Positions 53,657 through 61,927 of a stretch of DNA of 64,000 nucleotides are shown piece after piece; within the stretch, counting starts at the first letter, position 1, and every line of letters begins with the position of its first letter. The notes beneath the pieces were generated by a model. It was not told the origin of the DNA, did not search any database, and saw only the letters and a list, made by a program, of their open reading frames with translations. The position numbers and the translations under genes are program-made. The stretch is from contig NZ_CP182486.1 in the NCBI RefSeq assembly GCF_052327305.1, positions 806,001-870,000 of the forward strand, read 5' to 3'. The DNA is from Sphingobium sp052327305 (GTDB taxonomy: Bacteria > Pseudomonadota > Alphaproteobacteria > Sphingomonadales > Sphingomonadaceae).

Positions 53657-54460
53657 ATGCCAGATCCCGCGCAAGCTCCCGTGCTGTTCTTCGACTCCGG
53701 TGTCGGCGGCCTCTCGATCCTCGGCCCCGCCCGTGCGCTCATGCCTGCCATGCCCGTGGTCTATGCAGCGGATAATGCCGGCTTTCCCTATGGGCTCAAG
53801 ACCGACGCCGAGATCAACGGGCGCGTGCCGGCACTGCTTGGTCGCCTCGTCGAGCGTTATCGCCCCCGCATCGCGGTGATCGCCTGCAACACGGCGTCCA
53901 CCATTGCGCTCGCAGCGGTTCGCGCGGCGCTCGACATTCCCGTGGTCGGCACAGTGCCCGCGATCAAGCCGGCGGCGCTCGCTTCGCGAAGCCGGGTGAT
54001 CGGCGTACTCGGCACCGACGCAACCGTGCGTCAGCGCTATGTGGACAATCTCGCGGCGGAGCATGGCGCAGACTGCACCGTTCTGCGCCACGGCAGCGCC
54101 GCGCTGGTCGCCTATGCAGAAGCGCGGTTGCGCGGAGCGCCGGCCGACCCGGCCGTGCCCGCCGATGCGCTTGCGGGACTGATCGATCAGCCCGGCGGCG
54201 AGCGGATGGATCAGGTGGTGCTTGCCTGCACGCACTTTCCGCTGGTGCAGGACGAGCTGCGCGCCGCAGCACCCCACCCCATGACGTTTCTGGACGGCGG
54301 GGCGGGCATCGCGCGTCGCATTGCCTACTTGAATGGCGAGGCACCCTGGCCCGATGCGGCGCCCGAAGGCATTGCTGTCTTCACCCGGCTGGACGAGAGC
54401 GTTGACGCGCTGCGCCCTGCTCTGACCGGCTTCGGGATCGGGCGGATCGAGGGGCTGTAA
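53657..54460 (+). CDS. murI: Glutamate racemase
   Basis: A 267-aa cofactor-independent racemase: FFDSGVGGLSI (Asp13/Ser14), first catalytic Cys77 in ACNTAS, second Cys191 in ACTHFP. Supplies D-glutamate for peptidoglycan. Divergent from plsY. Complete. Confidence 0.95.
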   Translation: MPDPAQAPVLFFDSGVGGLSILGPARALMPAMPVVYAADNAGFPYGLKTDAEINGRVPALLGRLVERYRPRIAVIACNTASTIALAAVRAALDIPVVGTVPAIKPAALASRSRVIGVLGTDATVRQRYVDNLAAEHGADCTVLRHGSAALVAYAEARLRGAPADPAVPADALAGLIDQPGGERMDQVVLACTHFPLVQDELRAAAPHPMTFLDGGAGIARRIAYLNGEAPWPDAAPEGIAVFTRLDESVDALRPALTGFGIGRIEGL

Positions 54461-54484
54461 GTCCACTCAGCGAACCGAGGACTT

Positions 54485-54498
54485 TTGACCCACGTCAA
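54485..54498. promoter_or_regulatory. FNR/FnrL-like operator upstream of hemA
   Basis: TTGACCCACGTCAA is a perfect 14-bp dyad of the FNR/CRP type (TTGAY-N4-RTCAA). It lies ~170 bases before the hemA start. FnrL controls hemA in Rhodobacter by such boxes, so oxygen-responsive heme supply is plausible here. Confidence 0.6.
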
Positions 54499-54666
54499 TT
54501 CGATTACACCGGAGCGCCGCTAGTGGAACGCCACGCCAGTCGTCTCCCGTTCAGAATTGCGGTGCTAAACATGAACACTCAAGGCAAAGTTGCGAGCCGT
54601 TATCAGTGGCTTTCGGGCCCTCGGGCGGTTAAATGCGCGGCAAAAGAGCGGGTGCAGGGTACTGAA

Positions 54667-55887
54667 GTGAATTATCAGCATATCTTCACACAGGCGATCG
54701 AGCGCCTCCATGGCGAAGGTCGCTACCGCGTCTTCATCGACATTCTACGGAACAAGGGCGCCTATCCCAACGCCCGCTGCTTTCATGGCCACAACGGTCC
54801 AAAGCCGATCGCAGTGTGGTGTTCCAACGATTATCTCGCCATGGGCCAGCATCCCAAGGTGATCGCCGCGATGGAAGAGGCGCTGCACGATGTCGGCGCC
54901 GGCTCGGGCGGCACGCGCAACATCGGTGGCAACACCCATTATCACGTCGACCTAGAGGCCGAGCTCGCCGATCTGCACGGCAAGGAAGGCGCCCTGCTCT
55001 TCACGTCCGGCTATGTTTCCAACGAAGCGGCACTCGCCACGCTGGGCAAGCTGTTGCCGGGCTGCATCATCTTTTCCGACGAGCTCAACCATGCCTCGAT
55101 GATCGCGGGCATCCGCAATTCGGGCTGCGAGAAGCGGGTCTTCCGTCACAATGACCTCGCTCATCTGCGCGAGTTGCTGGCCGAGGCCGACCCGGAAGCG
55201 CCCAAGCTCATTGCTTTCGAGAGCGTCTATTCGATGGACGGCGACGTCGCGCCGATCGCGGAGATCTGCGATCTGGCGGACGAGTTCAACGCGCTCACCT
55301 ATTGCGATGAAGTTCATGCGGTCGGCATGTATGGTCCGCGCGGCGGCGGCATCACTGAGCGGGACAAGGTCGCACATCGCGTGACGATCATTGAGGGTAC
55401 GCTGGGCAAGGCGTTCGGCGTCATGGGCGGCTACATCACGGCGGACAAGGTGATCGTCGATGTGATCCGCAGCTATGCGCCCGGCTTCATTTTCACCACC
55501 TCGCTCGCTCCGGTGCTCGTTGCCGGCGTGCTGGCGAGCGTTCGTCACCTTAAGTCCAGTCAGGTAGAGCGCGACGCCCAACAGGCGGCAGCGGCTTTCC
55601 TAAAGGCGGAGATGGCCAACAACGGCCTGCCGGTCATGCCGTCCGTCACGCATATCGTGCCGCTGATGGTTGGAGATCCGGTAAAAGCGAAGAAAATCAG
55701 TGATATCTTGCTGGCCGAATATGGCGTGTATGTGCAGCCCATCAATTTCCCCACCGTACCGCGCGGCACCGAGCGGCTGCGATTCACGCCCGGTCCTGCG
55801 CACAGCGAAGAGATGATGCGTGAGCTGGTCAGCGCGCTGGTGGAAATTTGGGACAGGCTCGATCTGGAGCTTGCGCAAGCAGCCTGA
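54667..55887 (+). CDS. hemA: 5-aminolevulinate synthase
   Basis: A 406-aa PLP enzyme. The GTG start at 54667 (MNYQHIFTQAIERLHGEGRY) puts the PLP lysine in EGTLGKAFG at K248, the same number as in Rhodobacter ALAS, which supports this start over the longer frame from 54523. Motifs: GGTRNIGGNTHYHVDLE, DELNHASMI, YCDEVHAVGMYG. It condenses glycine and succinyl-CoA, the first step of the C4 heme route. Confidence 0.95.
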   Translation: MNYQHIFTQAIERLHGEGRYRVFIDILRNKGAYPNARCFHGHNGPKPIAVWCSNDYLAMGQHPKVIAAMEEALHDVGAGSGGTRNIGGNTHYHVDLEAELADLHGKEGALLFTSGYVSNEAALATLGKLLPGCIIFSDELNHASMIAGIRNSGCEKRVFRHNDLAHLRELLAEADPEAPKLIAFESVYSMDGDVAPIAEICDLADEFNALTYCDEVHAVGMYGPRGGGITERDKVAHRVTIIEGTLGKAFGVMGGYITADKVIVDVIRSYAPGFIFTTSLAPVLVAGVLASVRHLKSSQVERDAQQAAAAFLKAEMANNGLPVMPSVTHIVPLMVGDPVKAKKISDILLAEYGVYVQPINFPTVPRGTERLRFTPGPAHSEEMMRELVSALVEIWDRLDLELAQAA

Positions 55888-55935
55888 GCCGAGGCAGGAT
55901 CGGCTAGCGACTTTCTAGGGGGAGAGCGAGCCGTC

Positions 55936-57204
55936 ATGCAGCCACAGAGATACAGTACTGCCGCGATTGCGCTGCATTGGGCGCTCGCGCTGCTCCTCGC
56001 TTTCCAGATCTCGCTCGGCTGGACGATGGAGGGGCCGAACACCGCCGAGCTTTTCGCCCGCTTCCAGCTTCACAAGTCGGTCGGCATCCTCATTCTGGTG
56101 CTGAGCCTCGTCCGGCTCGCCATCCGCTTCACCGTACCGCGACCGGCACCCAGCGAAGGCCCACCCTGGGCACATGCCCTCGCTGGCCTCGTCCATGCGC
56201 TGTTCTATGTGGTGATGATCGCCGGGCCGATCACGGGCTGGATCATCGTCTCGACCGCCCGCGTCCAGGTGCCCACGCTTCTCTTTGGCGCAATACCCCT
56301 CCCTCATCTGCCGGTTGGTCGCCCTTTGCATGGCCCGGCGGAAGCCGCGCACAGCGCAATGGCCTGGCTGGCGATTGTCCTATTCCTCATGCATGTCGCG
56401 GGTGCGCTGCGCCATCAGTGGCTGCTGGGAAAACCGGAGCTGCAGCGGATGATCCCCTTCGCGCGGGGTCGTGCGGTCGGCGTGGCAATCGGCGCAGTGG
56501 CGCTGGTGATCGCCGCCATGTTTGTCGCCAAGACCATCTATCCCGACAAACCCAAGTCAGAGGAGGCGATGGCTGCGCCCGGCAATGCCGCGGACAACGC
56601 GATGAATGATAGCGCTGCCAATGCCGTGGAGAACGCAGCGATTGCCCTCAACGAGGCGGCGACGGCCACCAACACCGCCGCAGCCAATGTGGCAGAAGCA
56701 CCCAAGCAGCCGCTCGCCAACTGGGCCGTCTCCTCCGGTGGCCGGCTCGGCTTTACTGCGCGTTGGAATGGCGATGCAGTGAAAGGCAGCTTCAAGAGCT
56801 GGCAGGCCGCGATCCGCTTCAGCCCGGACGATCTGGCGGGGTCGACGATCCGGGTGACGATCGATCTCGGCTCCGTCGATACGGCGGACAGCCAGCGCGA
56901 CAGCTCGCTCACCGGCAGCGATTTCTTCGACACTGGCGTGCATCCGCGTGCGACTTTCACCTCGCGCAGCATCCGCCACCTTTCCGGTGAGCGATACGAG
57001 GCGGCGGGCACGCTCAATCTGCATGGGGTGAGCAAGCCCACGACGGTGCGCTTCACGCTGAAGATCGTGGGCGACAAGGCGACTGTCTCGGGCACCAGCC
57101 GGATCGATCGCACCAGCTTCGGCGTGGGATCGGGCGAATGGGCCACGACCGACTCGATTGCCGGCGCCGTCGATATCGACTTTGCTTTCAGCGCGACGCG
57201 CTGA
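55936..57204 (+). CDS. Cytochrome b561-YceI fusion protein
   Basis: A 422-aa fusion. Residues 1-180 are a four-helix cytochrome b561 with heme-ligand candidates H14, H46, H139 and H153. A fifth helix (181-200) and an Ala/Asn-rich linker (about 205-258) lead to a C-terminal YceI domain (LGFTARWNGDAVKGSFKSW; GVSKPTTVRFTLKI), a lipocalin-like fold that binds isoprenoids such as ubiquinone. In many bacteria these are separate adjacent genes. The domain would face the periplasm. Confidence 0.92.
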   Translation: MQPQRYSTAAIALHWALALLLAFQISLGWTMEGPNTAELFARFQLHKSVGILILVLSLVRLAIRFTVPRPAPSEGPPWAHALAGLVHALFYVVMIAGPITGWIIVSTARVQVPTLLFGAIPLPHLPVGRPLHGPAEAAHSAMAWLAIVLFLMHVAGALRHQWLLGKPELQRMIPFARGRAVGVAIGAVALVIAAMFVAKTIYPDKPKSEEAMAAPGNAADNAMNDSAANAVENAAIALNEAATATNTAAANVAEAPKQPLANWAVSSGGRLGFTARWNGDAVKGSFKSWQAAIRFSPDDLAGSTIRVTIDLGSVDTADSQRDSSLTGSDFFDTGVHPRATFTSRSIRHLSGERYEAAGTLNLHGVSKPTTVRFTLKIVGDKATVSGTSRIDRTSFGVGSGEWATTDSIAGAVDIDFAFSATR

Positions 57205-57832
57205 GGCGGGCCTCGACCGCATATCCGCGATAGAGCGACCTGACCTCCAGAGTGAGGCCCAGATACTGCGCCACATCGTCCAACACGACCGGGAGCGCCG
57301 CGCGTGGTGTGACGTGGAAACGCCCGAGCCATGCGAAGAGCAGCGCACGGAACCAGCGCGGCAGGCCCTCCTGCCGACCGAAATCGACGATGTGAAGCGA
57401 CCCGCCGGGCGACACGCAGCGGGCCGCCTGATCGAGCGCTTGTTCCCAGCCGGGGATCATTGAGAGGCTGTAGCTGATGAACACCCGGTCGAACTGCCTC
57501 TGGCCGAAGAGCGCATGCGCATCGAAATGCGTGGCGTCCGCGCGGGCCAGACGCGCGCCGGAGACCTGACGCAGCGCATGCTTGAGCATCTCGGCCGAAA
57601 TATCGAGGCCGAAGAGCCGCGCCTCCGGGTATCGGCGCGCGACAAGCGCAAGATTGCGCCCGGTGCCGCAGCCGATCTCCAGCACTGACCCGCCAGATGG
57701 CACGTCCAGCCTGCGGATCAGCCGATCCCGCCCCAGCAGATAATATTTGCGCGTGAGATCATAGATATGGCGCTGCCAGCCATATTGCGCGTCCATGCGG
57801 GCAGCGTGGTCGATCACGGCGGCGGTGGCCAT
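57188..57832 (-). CDS. btaB: BtaB, betaine-lipid N-methyltransferase
   Basis: A 214-aa class I methyltransferase with SAM motif LEIGCGTGRNLALV and length like Rhodobacter BtaB (about 210). Its function is set by the neighbour: it starts 3 bases after the stop of btaA, whose product makes diacylglyceryl-homoserine, which BtaB then trimethylates to DGTS. The 3' end overlaps the convergent cytochrome gene by 17 bp. Confidence 0.85.
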   Translation of the reverse strand: MATAAVIDHAARMDAQYGWQRHIYDLTRKYYLLGRDRLIRRLDVPSGGSVLEIGCGTGRNLALVARRYPEARLFGLDISAEMLKHALRQVSGARLARADATHFDAHALFGQRQFDRVFISYSLSMIPGWEQALDQAARCVSPGGSLHIVDFGRQEGLPRWFRALLFAWLGRFHVTPRAALPVVLDDVAQYLGLTLEVRSLYRGYAVEARLSASR

Positions 57833-57835
57833 CGC

Positions 57836-59041
57836 TTAGTCGGTCAGCGAGTAGAGGTGGACACCGCCATAAATGGCGGAGCGGTCCTGTTCGGTGAACC
57901 GGAGCGAGTCCGCCTCGTGATAGTGCCAGCGCCCGAGCAGCGTCGGATCGAGACGCCCCGGCAGCAGGCTGGGCTCGGCGGCAGTGCGGAAGAGCACGCG
58001 CGCACCGGGCCGGGCCGTGCGGGTGATCTCGCTCCATAGGGCGTTCAGCTGCGCATCGCTCATCCAGTCCTGCGCGTCGAGCAGCACATAGCGGTCGGCG
58101 CTGGCGGCAGGCTGCGCGGCGAGCCAGTCGGTCATGTTGGCATGTGCCATCTCGACCCGGTAGGCGCGCGAGCGAACCGTCTCGTAATGCGCGGCTTCTA
58201 GATAAGGGGGCAGTGGTGCGCCTTCGTCCCGGCCGTAGCGGCGCCCGAAGGCCTGCCAGGCGAAATAGTTGGTCTTGAGGTCATGGCCGCAGGCAAGCCG
58301 TTCCAGCCGGGCGCGGAGCACGCCGACCATTTTCTCCTCGCCTGCCAGCACGCCATATTGCGCAGGTGGAATACCGAGACCGAAGAGCGAGGCCGGCTGA
58401 TCGGTCAGCCAGCGCACGAACTTCTTGTCGAAGAGCGGCGCAAATTGCTGATCGAAGATGCGGCGCTGCTCGGCCATGTCGCGCGCCTCCAGCAGCGCGC
58501 GCGGATCGATGCGATAGGCCTTGGCCAGCAGATGCGCCGCGCCGATGAAACCGCCGAGCAGCCCCCGCTTATAGGCACCCCGCCGGAACATATCGATGCG
58601 GCGGCGGCCGACGAGATCGCGCCCCTCCCAGTAGCGCAGGCTCGTCTCATCGAGATGCGGCCCGATATATGCGCGATATGCGGCAATATTCTCCGCACTG
58701 CTTGCGTCGGCGAAGAAGCGGTGGAAGGCGGCATAGTCTGGCAGACGCTGGGCGGCGGCCTGTTTCAGCCGGCCCAGAGCGATATGCGCGGTGTTGAGGT
58801 CGACCGCCGTGATCCGCGCCGGATCGGCCGTGAGATAGGAGAGCATATTGCAGCCGCCGCTCGCAATCGTGACGACATGGCTCTGCGGCGTGATCGCCAG
58901 CGCTTCCATGTCTACGACTGGGTCTTCCCAGATCTGTGCGTAGACGAGGCCGCGAAAAGCGAAAGCGAAGGCGCGCTCGAGCAGGCTCTCCTTGCTGATG
59001 CCGTGGGTGTTGATGACGGCGCGATCGATCACATGAGCCAA
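57836..59041 (-). CDS. btaA: BtaA, 3-amino-3-carboxypropyl transferase
   Basis: A 401-aa DUF3419/BtaA protein. The frame continues to 59197, but GGAGGG 7 bases before a TTG at 59041 marks the start (a GTG three codons on is second best). Conserved parts: FAFRGLVYAQIWEDPVVDME, VTIASGGCNMLSYL, DLNTAHIALGRLK, DAQDWMSDAQL. BtaA transfers the carboxypropylamine group of SAM to diacylglycerol, starting betaine-lipid synthesis, usually under phosphate limitation. Confidence 0.88.
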   Translation of the reverse strand: MAHVIDRAVINTHGISKESLLERAFAFAFRGLVYAQIWEDPVVDMEALAITPQSHVVTIASGGCNMLSYLTADPARITAVDLNTAHIALGRLKQAAAQRLPDYAAFHRFFADASSAENIAAYRAYIGPHLDETSLRYWEGRDLVGRRRIDMFRRGAYKRGLLGGFIGAAHLLAKAYRIDPRALLEARDMAEQRRIFDQQFAPLFDKKFVRWLTDQPASLFGLGIPPAQYGVLAGEEKMVGVLRARLERLACGHDLKTNYFAWQAFGRRYGRDEGAPLPPYLEAAHYETVRSRAYRVEMAHANMTDWLAAQPAASADRYVLLDAQDWMSDAQLNALWSEITRTARPGARVLFRTAAEPSLLPGRLDPTLLGRWHYHEADSLRFTEQDRSAIYGGVHLYSLTD

Positions 59042-59153
59042 GTTGCGTCCCTCCGGTTGTCCGGCGCCCGGTCGTCCGGGCTGTGGGTGCGCTAGCGGAG
59101 GGCGATGTCCCTGCCGTGACGATGCGATTGCGGATTGGTGACAGTCGCGCGGT

Positions 59154-60464
59154 TCAGACCGGGCGATCGGCTCCGTTCCCGGCGACCTGGGCGGCAATCG
59201 CGAGAAGCCGCGCAGCGGGAAGTTCCGCCGTTACGGCATAAGCAAATGGACCTGCCTCCCAATAAGCGACCGCCCGCTCCTGCCGCTGGGCGAGCAAGGG
59301 AAGGCCCTCGGCTGGCGTTTCTGCTCGCGAAGCAAACAGCGAGACCAGTTCGCCGCGCTCCGTCCGCAACACGAGCGCGACGGAAATGCCCGTACCCGCC
59401 GGATAGACCTGAACGTCCGCGACGTGCCAACCCTTCGGAACGCCGGGCAGATCGATCCCCGTCGTTCTGCCAATTTCAGCGCGATCGAGTATCGTGTCCC
59501 GCGATTGCAGACCCATTTTCTGCCGCGCCATGCTCGCACCATAGGAGGCGCTTGCCTCATCGACGAAGGATGCCGCCTCGGCCGGTTGCGAAACACCGCC
59601 GGCAATATCGCGCGCGACCCAGCCCGTCGCCATCAATACAAGAATAGCCGCCGCGCGCCGCCAGGAGCCACTCCGGCCACGCCGCCTCCCGCCTTGAGGG
59701 AAAGGAATAACCTCGCCCGGCCCGCGCGGCTTGCGCCCGACAAGCGTGCCCTTGGTGCTGCCGCCCAGACGCTCGAATGAAAAACCGGGATATTGCTGGC
59801 GCCAACGCCGCGCGACGATGCGTTCTCCCGGCCGGGCGGCATCGTCGAGAAGAATCATCCCGCCCGGAGAAAGCCGATCGAACAGGCACTCGGCCGCACC
59901 GCGCACAAAGGGGTGTACGGCCCATGGAGGACCATCGATGATGAGCAGGTCAATCGTTTCGGGAATATCGCGCAGATCATACCACAGGCCCGGCCATCCC
60001 GGAACGGACCGGGCGAGAGGCGCATGACGCAGATCCGCCGCGACGCCGTGATCGGCGAGCCACTGAGCAGTCGCGGTGACGAAGCCGGCATGTTGGTCAT
60101 AACTGACGAGGCGCCCGCCGCCATTGGCCTGCAGCGCCTTGCCGCAAATCAGGCTGGACGCGCCTGCCCCGAGCTCCACGACTGTGCGGGGCCGCAGCTC
60201 CTCGACGGCATCGACGATACGGTGGAGAAAGCCGGTGTCAGCCTTCCAGCTACCCAGATGCGGCAGCGCATCCGCTTCGAGACCAACGCGGTCCAGCAGC
60301 CGCGCCTTGCTCGCCTTCGTGCCGCCCCAGAGACTGTAAAGCAGCCAGGGCCAGCCGATCGCTCCGAATGCCAGCGTATAGGCCTTGTCGCTTAAGCTGC
60401 GCTGCTGCCCGTCGAGGCGCTCTTCCGGAAGAGCGCGTAGGCTGGTCGACTCGCGGGATGTCAT
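59154..60464 (-). CDS. Methyltransferase fused to anti-sigma-like membrane domain
   Basis: A 436-aa continuous frame from ATG at 60464 (GGAGAGGCC before it). Residues 25-245 are a class I methyltransferase (SAM motif VVELGAGASSL; DLLIIDGPPWA), with a hydrophobic stretch at 30-46. After a basic Pro/Gly linker (248-268) comes one transmembrane helix (271-288) and a ~145-residue domain (AEAASFVDEASASYGASMAR; WEAGPFAYAVTAELPAARLL) of the type seen in periplasmic parts of anti-sigma factors. The usual zinc-finger N-terminus is replaced. It precedes btaA by 112 bp. Confidence 0.82.
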   Translation of the reverse strand: MTSRESTSLRALPEERLDGQQRSLSDKAYTLAFGAIGWPWLLYSLWGGTKASKARLLDRVGLEADALPHLGSWKADTGFLHRIVDAVEELRPRTVVELGAGASSLICGKALQANGGGRLVSYDQHAGFVTATAQWLADHGVAADLRHAPLARSVPGWPGLWYDLRDIPETIDLLIIDGPPWAVHPFVRGAAECLFDRLSPGGMILLDDAARPGERIVARRWRQQYPGFSFERLGGSTKGTLVGRKPRGPGEVIPFPQGGRRRGRSGSWRRAAAILVLMATGWVARDIAGGVSQPAEAASFVDEASASYGASMARQKMGLQSRDTILDRAEIGRTTGIDLPGVPKGWHVADVQVYPAGTGISVALVLRTERGELVSLFASRAETPAEGLPLLAQRQERAVAYWEAGPFAYAVTAELPAARLLAIAAQVAGNGADRPV

Positions 60465-60549
60465 GGCCTCTCCGATTCTGGGCAAGTGCCTGTTAGTCAA
60501 GCAAAGCGCGATGGGCCAGCCTGCGCTTGCGCCACCGCGCGTTTCGGGG

Positions 60550-61728
60550 TCAGATTGCCTGCCCCGCCGCCCAGCCGCTCGACCATGCCCACTGGAAGTT
60601 GTAGCCGCCGAGCCATCCCGTGACATCCACGGCCTCACCAATAGCGAACAGGCCGGGCACGCGCTGCGCTTCCATCGTGCGGGAGGAAAGGCCAGCCGTA
60701 CTGATCCCGCCCGCCGTCACTTCGGCCTTCGCATAGCCTTCTGTCCCATTTGGTAGGAAGCGCCAGTTAGCGAGCGTCCGTTCGATCTCGCTCAGCGCCT
60801 TGTCAGTCATTCCACCGACCTCGCCGGGATCACCAAGCCGCGCGCAAAGCGCCGTCGCGAGCCGCTCTGGCAGCGTATCCTGCATGAGCCGCCGGACCGT
60901 CGTGCGTGGTGTCGCGCGCTTGGCGGCGACCATCCAGCCGGGCGCACGATCAGGGAGGAGGTCGAGCGTGACCGGCTCGCCATGACGCCAGTAGGACGAA
61001 ACCTGGAGAATTGCCGGACCAGACAGGCCGCGATGCGTAAAAAGCGCCGCTTCCCGGAACGCGGCTTTGCCGGTACGCGCGACCACCTCGGCCGAAATGC
61101 CGGAAAGCTCCCGGAAGAGGAGATCATCCCCCGCCAATGTAAAGGGCACCAGTGCAGGGCGCGGCTGCACGATCTTGAGGCCGAATTGACGGGCAACATC
61201 ATAGGCAAATCCCGTCGCGCCCATCTTCGGGATCGATGGCCCTCCCGTCGCCAGGACCAGCGCGGGCGCAGCAATCGTTCGTCCGCCAGCCTCGACATGG
61301 AACAGCGCGCTGTCATGCCGAACGCCTGAAATCGCGGCGTCGCACTGCACGTCCACCGCGCCTTTCGCGCACTCATCGAGCAGCAGAGCGACGATCTGTT
61401 TTGCCGACCCATCGCAGAACAGCTGGCCCAGCGTCTTCTCGTGCCAGGCGATCCCCGCGCTTTCGACAAGCGCGAGAAAGTCCTGCGCGGTATAGCGGGA
61501 CAGCGCGGACTTCGCGAAATGGGGGTTCTCGGAAAGATAGCGATCCGGCGCGGTATCGATATTCGTGAAGTTGCAGCGCCCACCGCCGGAAATGAGGATT
61601 TTCTTTCCGGGCTGATCGGCATGATCGATCACGACGACGCGGCGACCGCGCTGGCCCGCCACCGCCGCGCACATCAGCCCGGCGGCCCCTGCCCCCAGCA
61701 CGATTGCGTCCACGCTCTCCGGCGGCAT
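60550..61728 (-). CDS. BaiN/HI0933-type FAD-dependent oxidoreductase
   Basis: A 392-aa flavoprotein: N-terminal dinucleotide motif AIVLGAGAAGLMCA and GRRVVVIDHADQPGKKILIS, then GGGRCNFTN, and C-terminal GLFAIGEAVDVTGWLGGYNF typical of the family named for HI0933 and BaiN. The physiological substrate is unknown for most members. The 48-aa gene upstream is 2 bases away. Confidence 0.92.
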   Translation of the reverse strand: MPPESVDAIVLGAGAAGLMCAAVAGQRGRRVVVIDHADQPGKKILISGGGRCNFTNIDTAPDRYLSENPHFAKSALSRYTAQDFLALVESAGIAWHEKTLGQLFCDGSAKQIVALLLDECAKGAVDVQCDAAISGVRHDSALFHVEAGGRTIAAPALVLATGGPSIPKMGATGFAYDVARQFGLKIVQPRPALVPFTLAGDDLLFRELSGISAEVVARTGKAAFREAALFTHRGLSGPAILQVSSYWRHGEPVTLDLLPDRAPGWMVAAKRATPRTTVRRLMQDTLPERLATALCARLGDPGEVGGMTDKALSEIERTLANWRFLPNGTEGYAKAEVTAGGISTAGLSSRTMEAQRVPGLFAIGEAVDVTGWLGGYNFQWAWSSGWAAGQAI

Positions 61729-61730
61729 CT

Positions 61731-61877
61731 CTAGCTGTCCAGCATTTTGAAGACTATCTCACGATCGACGTTGCCGCCGGGCAACCTGACAATCTTCTCC
61801 ATCGCGCGCAGGTCGCCGGAACGCTCCGGCGTCCGCGTCGGAACCCGGTTGGCGCTGGGCAATTCTTGTTCTGTCAT
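61731..61877 (-). CDS. Small hypothetical protein, 48 aa
   Basis: A short ORF with a good site (GAGAGGCAAT before ATG). It begins MTEQELPSANRVPTRTPERS and ends in KIVRLPGGNVDREIVFKM, LDS. No signal or membrane segment. The 2-bp gap to the BaiN-type gene suggests co-translation. I do not recognise a family. Confidence 0.55.
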   Translation of the reverse strand: MTEQELPSANRVPTRTPERSGDLRAMEKIVRLPGGNVDREIVFKMLDS

Positions 61878-61927
61878 ATTGCCTCTCTATATGCAGGCGC
61901 TTCGAATCGTTCCCGGGAGACTTACAG

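Noticed and set aside
54523..54666. Longer N-terminus of the hemA product
   Set aside because: The GTG at 54667 gives the family's usual N-terminus and PLP lysine at 248.
59138..59144. PHO-box half site before btaA (CTGTCAC on the minus strand)
   Set aside because: Only one half is convincing; the second repeat at the right spacing is absent.
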